A model generated the notes under the pieces. That model saw only the letters and a program-made list of their open reading frames with translations. It made no database searches and was not told where the DNA came from. 64,000 bases of DNA from an uncultured Pirellulaceae bacterium. GTDB lineage: Bacteria > Planctomycetota > Planctomycetia > Pirellulales > Pirellulaceae. The translations under genes were made by a program, and so were the position numbers. The stretch is taken from contig CALDHM010000008.1 in the NCBI GenBank assembly GCA_937941455.1, positions 78,400 through 142,399 of the forward strand, read 5' to 3'. Positions 34,975-43,527 of the stretch are shown piece by piece. The number at the start of each line of letters is the position of its first letter. Position 1 is the stretch's first letter.

Positions 34975-35100
34975 TGCTTTGTCACGATAACGAACTTGGG
35001 TTGGTGTGACAGTTGCTCGCTTGATGCGGGCGAGGGTTAGACTCGCAAAGGACCATCACGAGCAAGTGCTAGCCTAAAATGAAACTGTGACGAAGCACTA
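34972..35100. mobile_element. 129-bp MITE-like hairpin element
   Basis: TAGTGCTTTGTCAC at the left end and GTGACGAAGCACTA at the right form 14-bp terminal inverted repeats with one mismatch. An inner pair (TTGCTCGCTTGATG at 35012 and CATCACGAGCAA near 35055) and a central pair (GCGAG/CTCGC) nest inside, so the entire element can fold as one broken hairpin. It encodes nothing. No flanking duplication is obvious. Its first three bases are the stop codon of the upstream gene. Confidence 0.7.
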
Positions 35101-35196
35101 GAAACGCCCTATTGTCGATCCCCGCGGGCAACCGATTCACCAGCGGTTCCTGAAGACGCCGTCGCCAATTCGGCACCTTGAACGAACGAGAACTCC

Positions 35197-35637
35197 GTGA
35201 CAACCGACGAAATCAAAGCCATTCTTCCGCACCGCCCCCCCATGCTCCTCGTGGACCGCATCGTCGAGCGGAGCGACGATTCCATTACCTGCGAGAAGAC
35301 CTTCCGCGCCGACGAATTCTTTTTTCAAGGCCACTATCCGGAGGTTCCCATCGTTCCCGGCGTGATCCTGTGCGAGGTCGCGGCTCAAACCGGCGCGTTG
35401 TTGCTGCATGGCAAAATGTCGATCGAGAATGCGGTTCCGGTCCTCACCCGCTTGAAGGAAGTCAAATTCAAACGAATGGTCCATCCCGGCGATGTCGTGC
35501 TGTGCACGTCCACGATCGCCGAACAGGTGGGGCGTGCTTTTTACTTGGACGCGACGCTGAAGTCGAACAATCAAACGGTAGCAACCCTCACTTTTGCGGT
35601 TTCGTCGGCGCCCAAGCCCCAGTTGTCCAACTCGTGA
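35197..35637 (+). CDS. FabZ-like 3-hydroxyacyl-[ACP] dehydratase
   Basis: 146 residues starting at a GTG (35197). Hot-dog fold enzyme with the family signature around H46 (FFFQGHYPEVPIVPGVILCEVAAQ); H46 and E60 match the catalytic His/Glu pair of FabZ. The N-terminal LPHRPPMLLVDRI is also typical. It removes water from 3-hydroxyacyl-ACP. The gene is 96 bases after the hairpin element and 18 bases before the FabI-like gene, with which it forms an operon. Since the chromosome presumably has another copy serving primary lipid synthesis, this may be a specialised paralogue; that cannot be tested from this window. Confidence 0.88.
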   Translation: MTTDEIKAILPHRPPMLLVDRIVERSDDSITCEKTFRADEFFFQGHYPEVPIVPGVILCEVAAQTGALLLHGKMSIENAVPVLTRLKEVKFKRMVHPGDVVLCTSTIAEQVGRAFYLDATLKSNNQTVATLTFAVSSAPKPQLSNS

Positions 35638-35655
35638 TGCTAAACCGCGACAACG

Positions 35656-36468
35656 ATGGATTTCCTCCAAGTTGAAAACAAAAAGTTCGTGGTGTTCGGC
35701 GTCGCTAATAAAAAAAGCGTCGCTTGGGCCATCGGCCAGACCTTAGAAGAAGCCGGGGCCCACGTCATTTATGTCGTGCGCAGCGCGGCTCGCCGAGAGA
35801 GCACAGCGAAGCTGCTCGCTGGCCGCGAGGTGCATGTTTGCGATGTCGAATTCGAAGACCAAATTGCGGCAGTTGCCGAGGCGATCCAGCAACGGCATCC
35901 CGTGATCCATGGCTTGGTCCATTCCATCGCGTTTGCGGATTACGAGGGGGGGATGAAGCCATTTCACGAGACGACGAAACGTCAATTCTTGCGGACCGTC
36001 GATATATCTTGCTTTTCGTTCATCGCCATCGCCAACCATTTCCGGCCACTATTCGCCGAAGACGCCTCCGTCATCACGATCTCGATTTCGACGACGCGGA
36101 TGGCCAGCGAAAATTATGGTTTCATGGCGCCGGTGAAGGCGGCACTCGAATCTTCGTTGGCGTTTCTGGCCAAGAGCTTCAGCAATTTTTCACGAGTCCG
36201 CTTCAATGCCGTGGCACCTGGGCTGCTCAAAACGTCGGCCTCGGCGGGAATCCCCGGTTACGTCGACGCGTACCTGTTCGCCGAATCGGTAATTCCCCGG
36301 CGGCAGGCCGTGCAGACGCAAGAGGTGGCGAATGTCGCCGCCTTCTTGCTGAGCCCGCGATCCTCCGGCGTCACGGCCCAGGTGATCGTGATCGATGCGG
36401 GCATGGCGATCAACTATTTCGACAACGCGATCGTCAGCAAGGTCATCAACGCTCCGCCAGAAAGCTGA
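35656..36468 (+). CDS. Enoyl-ACP reductase FabI-like, divergent active site
   Basis: 270 residues, Rossmann fold of the FabI type: [28 protein letters not shown] at the start, VHSIAFADY in the middle, and the Y154-x6-K161 catalytic pair in [15 protein letters not shown]. The first conserved tyrosine of FabI (E. coli Y146, in the LSYLGAE stretch) is replaced: here the stretch is [10 protein letters not shown], with I144 in its place. FabI reduces enoyl-ACP with NADH. The substitution suggests altered chemistry or substrate. It follows the FabZ-like gene with a 19-base gap. The 172 bases downstream separate it from the next operon without an evident terminator. Confidence 0.85.
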   Translation: MDFLQVENKKFVVFGVANKKSVAWAIGQTLEEAGAHVIYVVRSAARRESTAKLLAGREVHVCDVEFEDQIAAVAEAIQQRHPVIHGLVHSIAFADYEGGMKPFHETTKRQFLRTVDISCFSFIAIANHFRPLFAEDASVITISISTTRMASENYGFMAPVKAALESSLAFLAKSFSNFSRVRFNAVAPGLLKTSASAGIPGYVDAYLFAESVIPRRQAVQTQEVANVAAFLLSPRSSGVTAQVIVIDAGMAINYFDNAIVSKVINAPPES

Positions 36469-36639
36469 GCCGCTGCGATGGGTCGCTTGGCCTGTTGGAC
36501 CAGGACCTCAGTCGGGCGGTCCCCTTTGCCGCCAACTTTCCATTGCCGAAGGTGACTCCGCAGAGTATGCTTCAAAAACGGATGGTCCAACCGCGAAGGC
36601 AACTGCGATGCGCAACTGGACTGCGGAGGAAATTCTTCG

Positions 36640-38250
36640 ATGAAATTGAGGTTGCCGTTGGAAAGGATAGTTTGCGAAGGTGCCCGGCGTCGAGCCAGCA
36701 GAAAATCCTTGCTCGACGGCGGCCTGTTAGTCGCAATTCTCGCCGGCTTAATAATCTGGTGGTTTGGCCCTGATGCGCCCGCCAATGCTCCACAGGACGA
36801 TCGGGAGACGCTAGCGAAACGGCAGCAAGAATTGGCGGCCGAGTATCGCAGCCTCGAGGAAAAGCTATTCCAACTCCACGAAATCGAACGGGCGAGTAAC
36901 CCGGACCGCAGCCGCCTGCTACAGCAGGCCTTAGTCACCTCGCAGCAGAGGAAAACGCTCGACGCACTGGCCGGGGCGGCGGACGCGTTGCAAAAGGGCA
37001 AATTTGCCGACGCCGAAAAACTGCAGCAACGAGTGGCCGCCGAACTTACGGCGTTGATCGAGCTGCTACAGTCCGAGGTGAGTAGCCGTTCGTTGCGAGA
37101 TGCGCTCAAGCGGCATTTGGAGTATGCGCAAGAAATTGAACGGCTTTCCCGACTGCAACGCAACCTGCTGGCAAGGCTCGAGCAAAAGACTCCGCCAGAT
37201 GAGTTGTCGATTGGACAATCGCAAACAGCGGAGCGGACCCGCAATCTGACCGAGAGGATTCGGCGCGATGAGCAAGGTTTCACCGGGAACCCAAGCGTCA
37301 AATTCCAGGATCCCACAGCCGCCCCCTCCGATCCCACCCAGAGAAGTCAGGCGACCGAACGGGAGGCGGCCAACCTCGCAGCAGATGCCCTGTCGGCACC
37401 GTCTCTCGACAATCCAGTGCTGCAGCGGGTGCAAGCCGCCGAGGAGCAGATGCGCGAGGCAGCGGGCCGATTGAACGAGAGGAAACTCGATCCGGCGGCC
37501 GATTCGATGCAACAAGCGGAACGGGAACTCGCCGAGGCCAAACGGCAACTCGACGAAATACTACGCCAAATGCGGGAAGAAGAACAAACCGTCGCCCTCA
37601 CACGGCTCGAGGAACGCTTCCGCCGGATGCTTGAACGCCAGCTTAAGGTCAATGAGCAAACGGAGCGGATCGACCGAATCCCTGACAACGCTCGACTGAC
37701 GGACTTCGAAATCACCTGCCGGAAACTCGTGAGCGACGAGCGGGAAATCCTCGCCGAGGCTGATAACGCCCTAGCCCTGCTCCGTGAGGATGGCACCGCG
37801 GTCGCGATCCCCGAAGCAGTCGATCAAATTCGCCGCGATCTTCAGCAGATCATCGACCAGCTCACCGACTTCAAAACGGGTGCCATCACTCGAGATATCC
37901 AACAAGAGGTCGTCGAGACATTGACCTACCTGGTCGCGGTTATGGAAAAAGCTCAGGAGGACCTGCAAAACGAAATACGTCGCTGCGCAGAGGGAGAACC
38001 TGGATCGGCGCAACCGGGCGAACAGCCATTGGTGCAATCGCTGGCTGAGCTAAAATTGATTCGGCGACTTCAAGAGCGAATTCACGTTCGGCATCGGCGT
38101 TATGCGGAACTGCTCGACGATCCAGGGGACTCCGTGGGTCGAGCCAGCCGCCAGGATGTGCGCGAGGCACTTCAGCGGCTTGCGGCACAACAACAAGAAT
38201 TGGTCGAAGTCGCCCGAGAAATCGAGTTGCGGTCCCGAGAGAAAGAATGA
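36640..38250 (+). CDS. Membrane-anchored coiled-coil protein of unknown function
   Basis: 536 residues. A basic N-terminus is followed by one transmembrane segment (about residues 26-43, LDGGLLVAILAGLIIWWF) and then almost continuous coiled coil: repeated heptads of Leu with many Glu, Gln, Arg (ETLAKRQQELAAEYRSLEEKLFQL, AERELAEAKRQLDEILRQMREEEQ). The region around 205-240 is proline- and polar-rich and breaks the helix. With GGAGG ten bases before the ATG it is well translated. It is the first gene of a run of six overlapping genes ending with three HtrA-fold proteins. Coiled coils of this type could be a periplasmic scaffold. I do not recognise a family. Confidence 0.75.
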   Translation: MKLRLPLERIVCEGARRRASRKSLLDGGLLVAILAGLIIWWFGPDAPANAPQDDRETLAKRQQELAAEYRSLEEKLFQLHEIERASNPDRSRLLQQALVTSQQRKTLDALAGAADALQKGKFADAEKLQQRVAAELTALIELLQSEVSSRSLRDALKRHLEYAQEIERLSRLQRNLLARLEQKTPPDELSIGQSQTAERTRNLTERIRRDEQGFTGNPSVKFQDPTAAPSDPTQRSQATEREAANLAADALSAPSLDNPVLQRVQAAEEQMREAAGRLNERKLDPAADSMQQAERELAEAKRQLDEILRQMREEEQTVALTRLEERFRRMLERQLKVNEQTERIDRIPDNARLTDFEITCRKLVSDEREILAEADNALALLREDGTAVAIPEAVDQIRRDLQQIIDQLTDFKTGAITRDIQQEVVETLTYLVAVMEKAQEDLQNEIRRCAEGEPGSAQPGEQPLVQSLAELKLIRRLQERIHVRHRRYAELLDDPGDSVGRASRQDVREALQRLAAQQQELVEVAREIELRSREKE

Positions 38251-39350
38251 ATCATTCGCTTACCCTGCGATGCGGCAACCGCCACCGTGGCCTTCAGCCC
38301 AGCTTGCGCTGCGGCCAAGCCGCCGTGGTGCTACTGATCCTGATCAGCTGGCCCGCGAGCCTGTTGGCACAGGCCGACCGCACACGAACCGCCGTTGCGT
38401 CGTGGCATCTTCCCACGGTGTCGCAAGTTTCGCAAGCCTACGAGGCTTGGTTGCAAACGCGCTCGCTCCCGGCGTCGCGGCGTGCTGCCTTGCTCGACCA
38501 GTGGGAGTCGCAAGCTGCCGTGAATTCCAAAGAGCCTCTGCTCGAAGAATTGATCGCGGCGATCGTCAGGGCGCGGCCGGAGCTCGGCGAACTGGTGCAG
38601 CGCATTGAGCTCACCCGCGAAAGCGTCGATCCATTGCTCCCTGACCGTCTGGACGACTTGCGGAACGATCCCTTTTGCGCCAATCACTTGCGTTTGTTGG
38701 CGATGGTCCGCTGGAGTAGCCTCGGACTTTATGATGAGGCGCTCGCGATCGCCGAAGGCTTGGAGCCTTCCAGCGTGCTCCAGCCTCAACTGTTGCTGCT
38801 CCACAGGGCGATCGCGCATCACCAATTGGCGCATCAAGGACCGGCTCTGACGATGACCCGACTGCTGTTGGAGCAACAAGAATCCCTGCCGCGCCGATTC
38901 GTCGTGATGGCCGAGCTGATCGGGCGCGACTTCGAAAATTTCCAACCGAACAGTTTGGATGAAATTATTCGGCTCATGCAGGACACGCAGCGGCGAACGC
39001 GACTGCATCGGGCGGGCCGGACCGTCTTGCAGCAAGAAGCCGAGGTGCTGGACAGGCTCGATCGCCTGATCGAGCAACTTGAGGACGAACAGCGAACAAA
39101 TCGCCAAGCGAAACAAGTCCTGGCGTCGGGGCCCCAACAGCCGCTTGACACAAGCCGCAAGGTCGAAGGCAAAGGTTCGGGGGACGTAGCCGCCAAGACC
39201 CTGCCCAAGGGAGGAAACTGGGGCGACATTCCGCCGGAGGAGAAAGCGGCGACGTTGGCCGAAATGACACGCGATCTGCCCCCCCACTTTCGCTCGATCG
39301 TCGAAGAGTATTTTCGCAACCTGGCTAAGGAGCAAGACGATGACCGGTGA
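38247..39350 (+). CDS. Secreted helical protein of unknown function
   Basis: 367 residues, starting in an ATGA overlap with the coiled-coil gene. A signal peptide lies at about residues 22-42 (GQAAVVLLILISWPASLLAQA). The rest is mostly helical and HEAT/TPR-like (LLEELIAAIVRARPELGELVQRI, ALAIAEGLEPSSVLQPQLLLLHRAIAHHQLAH). After residue 290 a disordered, charged region leads to a well-defined C-terminal helix LPPHFRSIVEEYFRNLAKE, a motif I have the impression is recurrent in secreted planctomycete proteins. It probably works with the neighbouring membrane coiled-coil protein. It overlaps the next gene by 11 bases. Confidence 0.7.
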   Translation: MNHSLTLRCGNRHRGLQPSLRCGQAAVVLLILISWPASLLAQADRTRTAVASWHLPTVSQVSQAYEAWLQTRSLPASRRAALLDQWESQAAVNSKEPLLEELIAAIVRARPELGELVQRIELTRESVDPLLPDRLDDLRNDPFCANHLRLLAMVRWSSLGLYDEALAIAEGLEPSSVLQPQLLLLHRAIAHHQLAHQGPALTMTRLLLEQQESLPRRFVVMAELIGRDFENFQPNSLDEIIRLMQDTQRRTRLHRAGRTVLQQEAEVLDRLDRLIEQLEDEQRTNRQAKQVLASGPQQPLDTSRKVEGKGSGDVAAKTLPKGGNWGDIPPEEKAATLAEMTRDLPPHFRSIVEEYFRNLAKEQDDDR

Positions 39351-40671
39351 CCGATTCGTCGACGAAGGGCCGGGTCGAGGTGCTTGCCGCTTGGTTCCAC
39401 CGGTTTGGCGACGCTTGCTCGCCGCGACGGTTTGGACCGCGGTGGTTGCCAACACGGTTGCTGTGGCTCATGGCCAAGCGACGTGGCAGATTGAATTAGC
39501 CGACGGTCAAACCATCGCAGCAGACTCATGGTCCTTGCAAAACGACAAAATCAGAGTCTTCGTCGCGGCGGAACAGCGTGAATGGGAGGTCAGTTTCGTC
39601 CAGCGGGTGACGAATTCCAATCTCGAGATTGGTCAATTCACCGCCCCATGGCAAATCGGGCTTCGCGATGGCGGCGTTTTGCAGTGCCGGGATTTCAGCG
39701 GGCTCGACCGTACGCTCCGGTTTCAGTTAGCCTGCGGCTGCCCGGCCGAGTTGCCGCGCAGCGAGGTGCGATTTTTGCGACGAATAAACGAGCAGGGCCA
39801 GCCGCTGGCCGCATCAGAATGGGAGGCGCGTCTCGCGGGAGATCTGCCGGAGGGGGACTTGATCGCGGTCCAGCGAGCTGCGGTCCTCCGCTGGGTCGAG
39901 GGCTATGTCGGGGCGATCCAAGATGATGCGGTCGAATTGACGATCGCGGACAAGACGGCCCCGATTCCCCTCGATCGCATCGAAGGTTTGATCTTCGAGT
40001 CGAAACCATTAGTGACCAAGGTTTCGCCTCAGGTCACCGTCGAATTTGGGGACGGCGGCCTTCTCCAACTGGCTCAACTTACCTGCGACGCTGAAAATCT
40101 TCTGGCGGTGACGCTGCGCGGGTCGACCATGTCTCTACCGTTGCACCATATCAAAGCCGTAGATTGGGGGACGCATCGGCGACAATGGCTGAGCGACCTG
40201 ACGCCCAGCACGCTCGACTGGCAACCTCTATTAGCCTCGGTGGCGACGGTCCCAGCCTTGCGGCGATTCAATCTCCCGCGGCTCGATCGCTCGATCGATG
40301 GTTCGCCACTTGCTTTGGAGATCCGCCGTCGCGAGCATCTGCAGGAAATCGGTCAAATCGAGAACTTTTCCCGCGGCGTGGCGATGCCGGGGGGGAGCCG
40401 TATCGCGTTCCCGCTGAATGGAGAATTTCGAAAACTGACTGGAATTTTGGGGGTGGCTCCAGTGCCGGTGCGCAGTCAGGTCCGCTTGCTCATCAGCGGC
40501 GACGGTCGAGAATTGTTCAACCATGTCTTTGATCCGCGGGTCGAGCCCTGGGCGATTCCGGTCAATATCGATGTCGGTGGCGTGAACCGCCTGCTATTCG
40601 TCGTCGATTATCACGACGGCAGTAGTGTCGGCGATCTGATTCATTTTGGTCAAGCGGAACTTTGGAAATAG
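39340..40671 (+). CDS. Secreted protein with C-terminal NPCBM-like domain
   Basis: 443 residues. A hydrophobic segment (about 27-45) followed by HGQA looks like a signal peptide. The middle is beta-rich with repeated units of the type ELADGQTIAADSWSLQNDKIRV and ELTIADKTAPIPLDRIEGLIF, i.e. two or three similar small domains. The last 120 residues (SRIAFPLNGEFRKLTGILGV, VRLLISGDGRELFNHVFD, IPVNIDVGGVNRLLFVVDY) match the NPCBM/NEW2 pattern, a jelly-roll associated with carbohydrate binding. It overlaps the previous gene by 11 bases and precedes the active HtrA-type protease by 13 bases. A cell-surface glycan-binding role is inferred only from the domain. Confidence 0.72.
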   Translation: MTGDRFVDEGPGRGACRLVPPVWRRLLAATVWTAVVANTVAVAHGQATWQIELADGQTIAADSWSLQNDKIRVFVAAEQREWEVSFVQRVTNSNLEIGQFTAPWQIGLRDGGVLQCRDFSGLDRTLRFQLACGCPAELPRSEVRFLRRINEQGQPLAASEWEARLAGDLPEGDLIAVQRAAVLRWVEGYVGAIQDDAVELTIADKTAPIPLDRIEGLIFESKPLVTKVSPQVTVEFGDGGLLQLAQLTCDAENLLAVTLRGSTMSLPLHHIKAVDWGTHRRQWLSDLTPSTLDWQPLLASVATVPALRRFNLPRLDRSIDGSPLALEIRRREHLQEIGQIENFSRGVAMPGGSRIAFPLNGEFRKLTGILGVAPVPVRSQVRLLISGDGRELFNHVFDPRVEPWAIPVNIDVGGVNRLLFVVDYHDGSSVGDLIHFGQAELWK

Positions 40672-40684
40672 GCGGGGACTTCGC

Positions 40685-42406
40685 GTGAGCTGGCGAGATG
40701 TGATGTTGATGGCGATCATCGCCGTAGCGAACGGGCTCGCGCCCCGCCACTTGCACGCGCAAGCTGTTGAAATCCCGCCAGAGATCGAGCAAGCGGAGGC
40801 GGCGCGAATCGCCATGATTGCCAACGCGGTGCGGGGGACGATCTGTATCTTTGATCGACAGGGTGCGGGGGGGGGATCGGGGGTCATCGTTTCGGCGGAT
40901 GGTTTCGCGCTGACGAATTACCATGTGGTGCAGCCGTGTGGACCGTTCATGAAATGCGGCTTGACCGATGGCCGCCTCTACGATGCCGTGCTGGTGGGAC
41001 TGGATCCGACGGGGGATGTCGCGGTGATCAAGTTGATAGGCCGCGCCGATTTTCCCACGGCTCCTTGGGGCGACAGCGACGCCGTGGAGATCGGGGACCC
41101 ATGCTTTGCGATCGGCAATCCGTTTTTGCTGGCACAGGATTTCCAGCCGACGGTAACTCGGGGCATTATTTCGGGAAAGGGCCGTTATCAATACCCCGAT
41201 GGAGGATTGCTGGAATACGCCGATTCTCTGCAAACCGACGCGGCCATCAATCCCGGCAATTCGGGTGGGCCGCTGTTCAACGAGCGAGGCGAAGTCGTCG
41301 GCATTAATGGCCGCTGCTCATTCGAAAAGCGGGGTCGAGTCAATGTCGGTGTCGGCTTCGCGATTTCGATCAACCAAATCAAGAAGTTCTACAGCCTGCT
41401 CAAGGGCGGCCACATCGTCGACCATGCGACTCTCGGGGCAACGTTCCGCGGCGGACCAGGGTACGAAATCCGCGTCAGCAATTTGTTGGAGTCCTCCGAT
41501 GCTTACCGCCAAGGCCTTCGCTTCGACGATCGTTTGCTGAAGTTTGCTGGACGTGCGATGACATCGACCAATCAGTTCAAGAATTACTTGGAGACTTTTC
41601 CGAGAGGCTTTCGAGTACCCGTCGAAGTCGAACGCCAAGGTGCTGTGTTGTCGTTCATCATCGAATTGTCAGGGGTCCACGATCCGCAGTTTCTCGGGGA
41701 GGTCATGAGGGATTTTATGCCGAGCGAGAAAGCAACTCCCAGCGGAACGAGCGCGGAAGTTCCCGAGGAGGTGGCCAAACAGTTTCGAATTAAGTCGGGC
41801 TTTGCCAATTATCATTTCAATCGTCTGGAAACGCTGCGAGTCTGGCAGGTCTTTACAGGCCAGCGTGAGGTGAACCAGTTTCGCGGTAAGTGGCAGATTG
41901 AGGGCAACCTTGGCGACCAACGTTGCCAGATCGTTCTCGACCAACAGCGGTCTGGTCTGCAGTTGCCCGGGCGAATCGAGTTGTTTGACGAACAGATCCC
42001 CAATGCCGAAACGGCTCCGTCGCTCGAGTTTGATACGCTGATTGGCTTGCACGCCCTGCGGACGCTCGTCGTCGATGGTCCCGCTGGTTTTGGCGAATTG
42101 AACTATGCCGGGAAATTTCCTGTGCCCGAACGCCGGATCGACTGCGAGGTCCTCTCGGCCGTGGTTGGCTCGGCGACAGTGAAGTTCTTTTTTTCCGAAG
42201 ATCTTTCCCGAGTTGAGTGTCTGGAGATCGACGACGGGGAACGATTCTGTCGCAGTCGCCTGTGGGCACTCGAGCCGATGGCCGCAGACCATTGGCCTTT
42301 GGCAGGCCGGTATCGCATTGACGCTGCAGATGGTTCATCGTCGATCGAGATTCGCGAAATGCGTTGGCAATCGGCCCGAGCGCAGGGGAAAGGTGAACAA
42401 CCGTGA
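40685..42406 (+). CDS. HtrA/DegP-type serine protease, catalytic triad intact
   Basis: 573 residues from the GTG at 40685 (GGGG eight to eleven bases before). Signal peptide about residues 1-27. The trypsin-like domain has all three catalytic residues: H80 in LTNYHVV, D111 in PTGDVAVIKL and S193 in INPGNSGGPL. A PDZ domain follows (about 240-330), with the usual hydrophobic groove segment AYRQGLRFDDRLLKFAGRAM. The last 230 residues form a separate beta-rich domain not familiar to me. DegP-type proteases act in the periplasm on unfolded proteins. It is the only one of the three tandem HtrA-fold genes with a complete active site, so it is probably the working enzyme of the operon. Confidence 0.88.
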   Translation: MSWRDVMLMAIIAVANGLAPRHLHAQAVEIPPEIEQAEAARIAMIANAVRGTICIFDRQGAGGGSGVIVSADGFALTNYHVVQPCGPFMKCGLTDGRLYDAVLVGLDPTGDVAVIKLIGRADFPTAPWGDSDAVEIGDPCFAIGNPFLLAQDFQPTVTRGIISGKGRYQYPDGGLLEYADSLQTDAAINPGNSGGPLFNERGEVVGINGRCSFEKRGRVNVGVGFAISINQIKKFYSLLKGGHIVDHATLGATFRGGPGYEIRVSNLLESSDAYRQGLRFDDRLLKFAGRAMTSTNQFKNYLETFPRGFRVPVEVERQGAVLSFIIELSGVHDPQFLGEVMRDFMPSEKATPSGTSAEVPEEVAKQFRIKSGFANYHFNRLETLRVWQVFTGQREVNQFRGKWQIEGNLGDQRCQIVLDQQRSGLQLPGRIELFDEQIPNAETAPSLEFDTLIGLHALRTLVVDGPAGFGELNYAGKFPVPERRIDCEVLSAVVGSATVKFFFSEDLSRVECLEIDDGERFCRSRLWALEPMAADHWPLAGRYRIDAADGSSSIEIREMRWQSARAQGKGEQP

Positions 42407-43524
42407 TGTGCAGCGCCTCAACAAACAGCACGTGCCAGCGTAGGCGTGTCGACCATGCGGTGACATCGTTGGGGAGCCTAGGGGTGGCGGTAGCTTCTTG
42501 GCTGCCTCATTGGAAAGATTTGATGTGCCGCTTGAGCGTGCTCGTTTTGTGGTGCTTGCTACCAGGAAGTGATGCCAATCTGGTCGGCCAGATTCACCAT
42601 CCATCGTCACCGATCGCAGCCTTGAAAGAGCGTGTCGTCAAAATCTTTGGCAGTGGCGGACTGCGGGGTTTGGAGGCTTATCAATCCGGTTTGTTGATCA
42701 CCGACAATGGCTACATCGTGACCGTGTGGAGTCCCGTGCTCGACTCCAGTCGGCTCCGCGTGGTTTTGCATGACGGACGCAATTACGCCGCAACGATTCA
42801 TCAATTCGACTCACGCAGCGAGTTGGCAGTTCTCAAAATCGAGGAACAAGGGCTGCCCTGCTTCGACCTCTCCCAAGTCGTCAAACCCGTCCCAGGGACG
42901 ACTGTCTACGTCGGTAGCAACCTGTTTGGAATTGCGACCGGCGAAGAATCGATCTCGGTCATGAAAGGGGTGGTGGTCGCCATCGCTCCGCTTCACGCCC
43001 GGCGGGGGACGTTTGAAATCGCCTATCGCCAGCCCGTATTGATCTTGGATACCATTACGAGCAACCCGGGGGCTGCCGGAGGGGCAATTGTCGATAGCCG
43101 CGGACATCTCGTAGGTATGATCGGCAAGGAAGCACAATGCGCTCGCACCGCGGCCTGGCTTAATTATGGCTATCTCCTGGAAGAAATCAGGGGAAACGTC
43201 GCCGAATTGATCGAGCGGCGGCCAAGGTCTGCGGCAAATGGGCGGCGGCAGACTGAGCATTGGACCTGCGAGATGCTGGGAATTCAACTCATCCCAGCGG
43301 TCGTCCCCCGTACGCCACCGTTTGTTGATCGTCTCGATCCGCGCGGTGCCGCCGCCGGGATCGGCTTGGCGATCGATGATCTGGTCGTGGAAGTCAATGG
43401 CGTGACCATAGCGACCATTGACGATTTTCAGCGTGCCATCCGAGAGATCGGGCGCGATGTCGCCTTGCGACTGACTGTCCAGCGCGGTGGCGAGTTCAAA
43501 ACGTTTATGATTTCGGGGCGTTGA
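42406..43524 (+). CDS. HtrA-fold pseudoprotease with PDZ domain
   Basis: 372 residues. The ATG shares one base with the stop of the active protease gene (TGATG). An alternative start at 42523 would place the signal peptide (MCRLSVLVLWCLLPGSDA) at the very beginning and may be the true one. The trypsin-like fold is recognisable (GLLITDNGYIVTVWSPV, ELAVLKIEEQG, TITSNPGAAGGAIVD), but each catalytic residue is replaced when aligned with HtrA: His by S109, Asp by E139, Ser by A224. A PDZ domain ends the protein (GAAAGIGLAIDDLVVEVNGVTIATIDDFQ). A catalytically dead binding or regulatory partner for the neighbouring protease is the natural reading. Confidence 0.85.
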   Translation: MCSASTNSTCQRRRVDHAVTSLGSLGVAVASWLPHWKDLMCRLSVLVLWCLLPGSDANLVGQIHHPSSPIAALKERVVKIFGSGGLRGLEAYQSGLLITDNGYIVTVWSPVLDSSRLRVVLHDGRNYAATIHQFDSRSELAVLKIEEQGLPCFDLSQVVKPVPGTTVYVGSNLFGIATGEESISVMKGVVVAIAPLHARRGTFEIAYRQPVLILDTITSNPGAAGGAIVDSRGHLVGMIGKEAQCARTAAWLNYGYLLEEIRGNVAELIERRPRSAANGRRQTEHWTCEMLGIQLIPAVVPRTPPFVDRLDPRGAAAGIGLAIDDLVVEVNGVTIATIDDFQRAIREIGRDVALRLTVQRGGEFKTFMISGR

Positions 43525-43527
43525 TCG

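Noticed and set aside
34972..35100. Rho-independent terminator
   Set aside because: The structure is far longer than a terminator, lacks a T-run and has terminal inverted repeats, so an insertion-type element fits better.
38331..39455. 374-codon minus-strand open frame
   Set aside because: Antisense to the coupled genes of the HtrA operon; low-complexity translation caused by codon bias.
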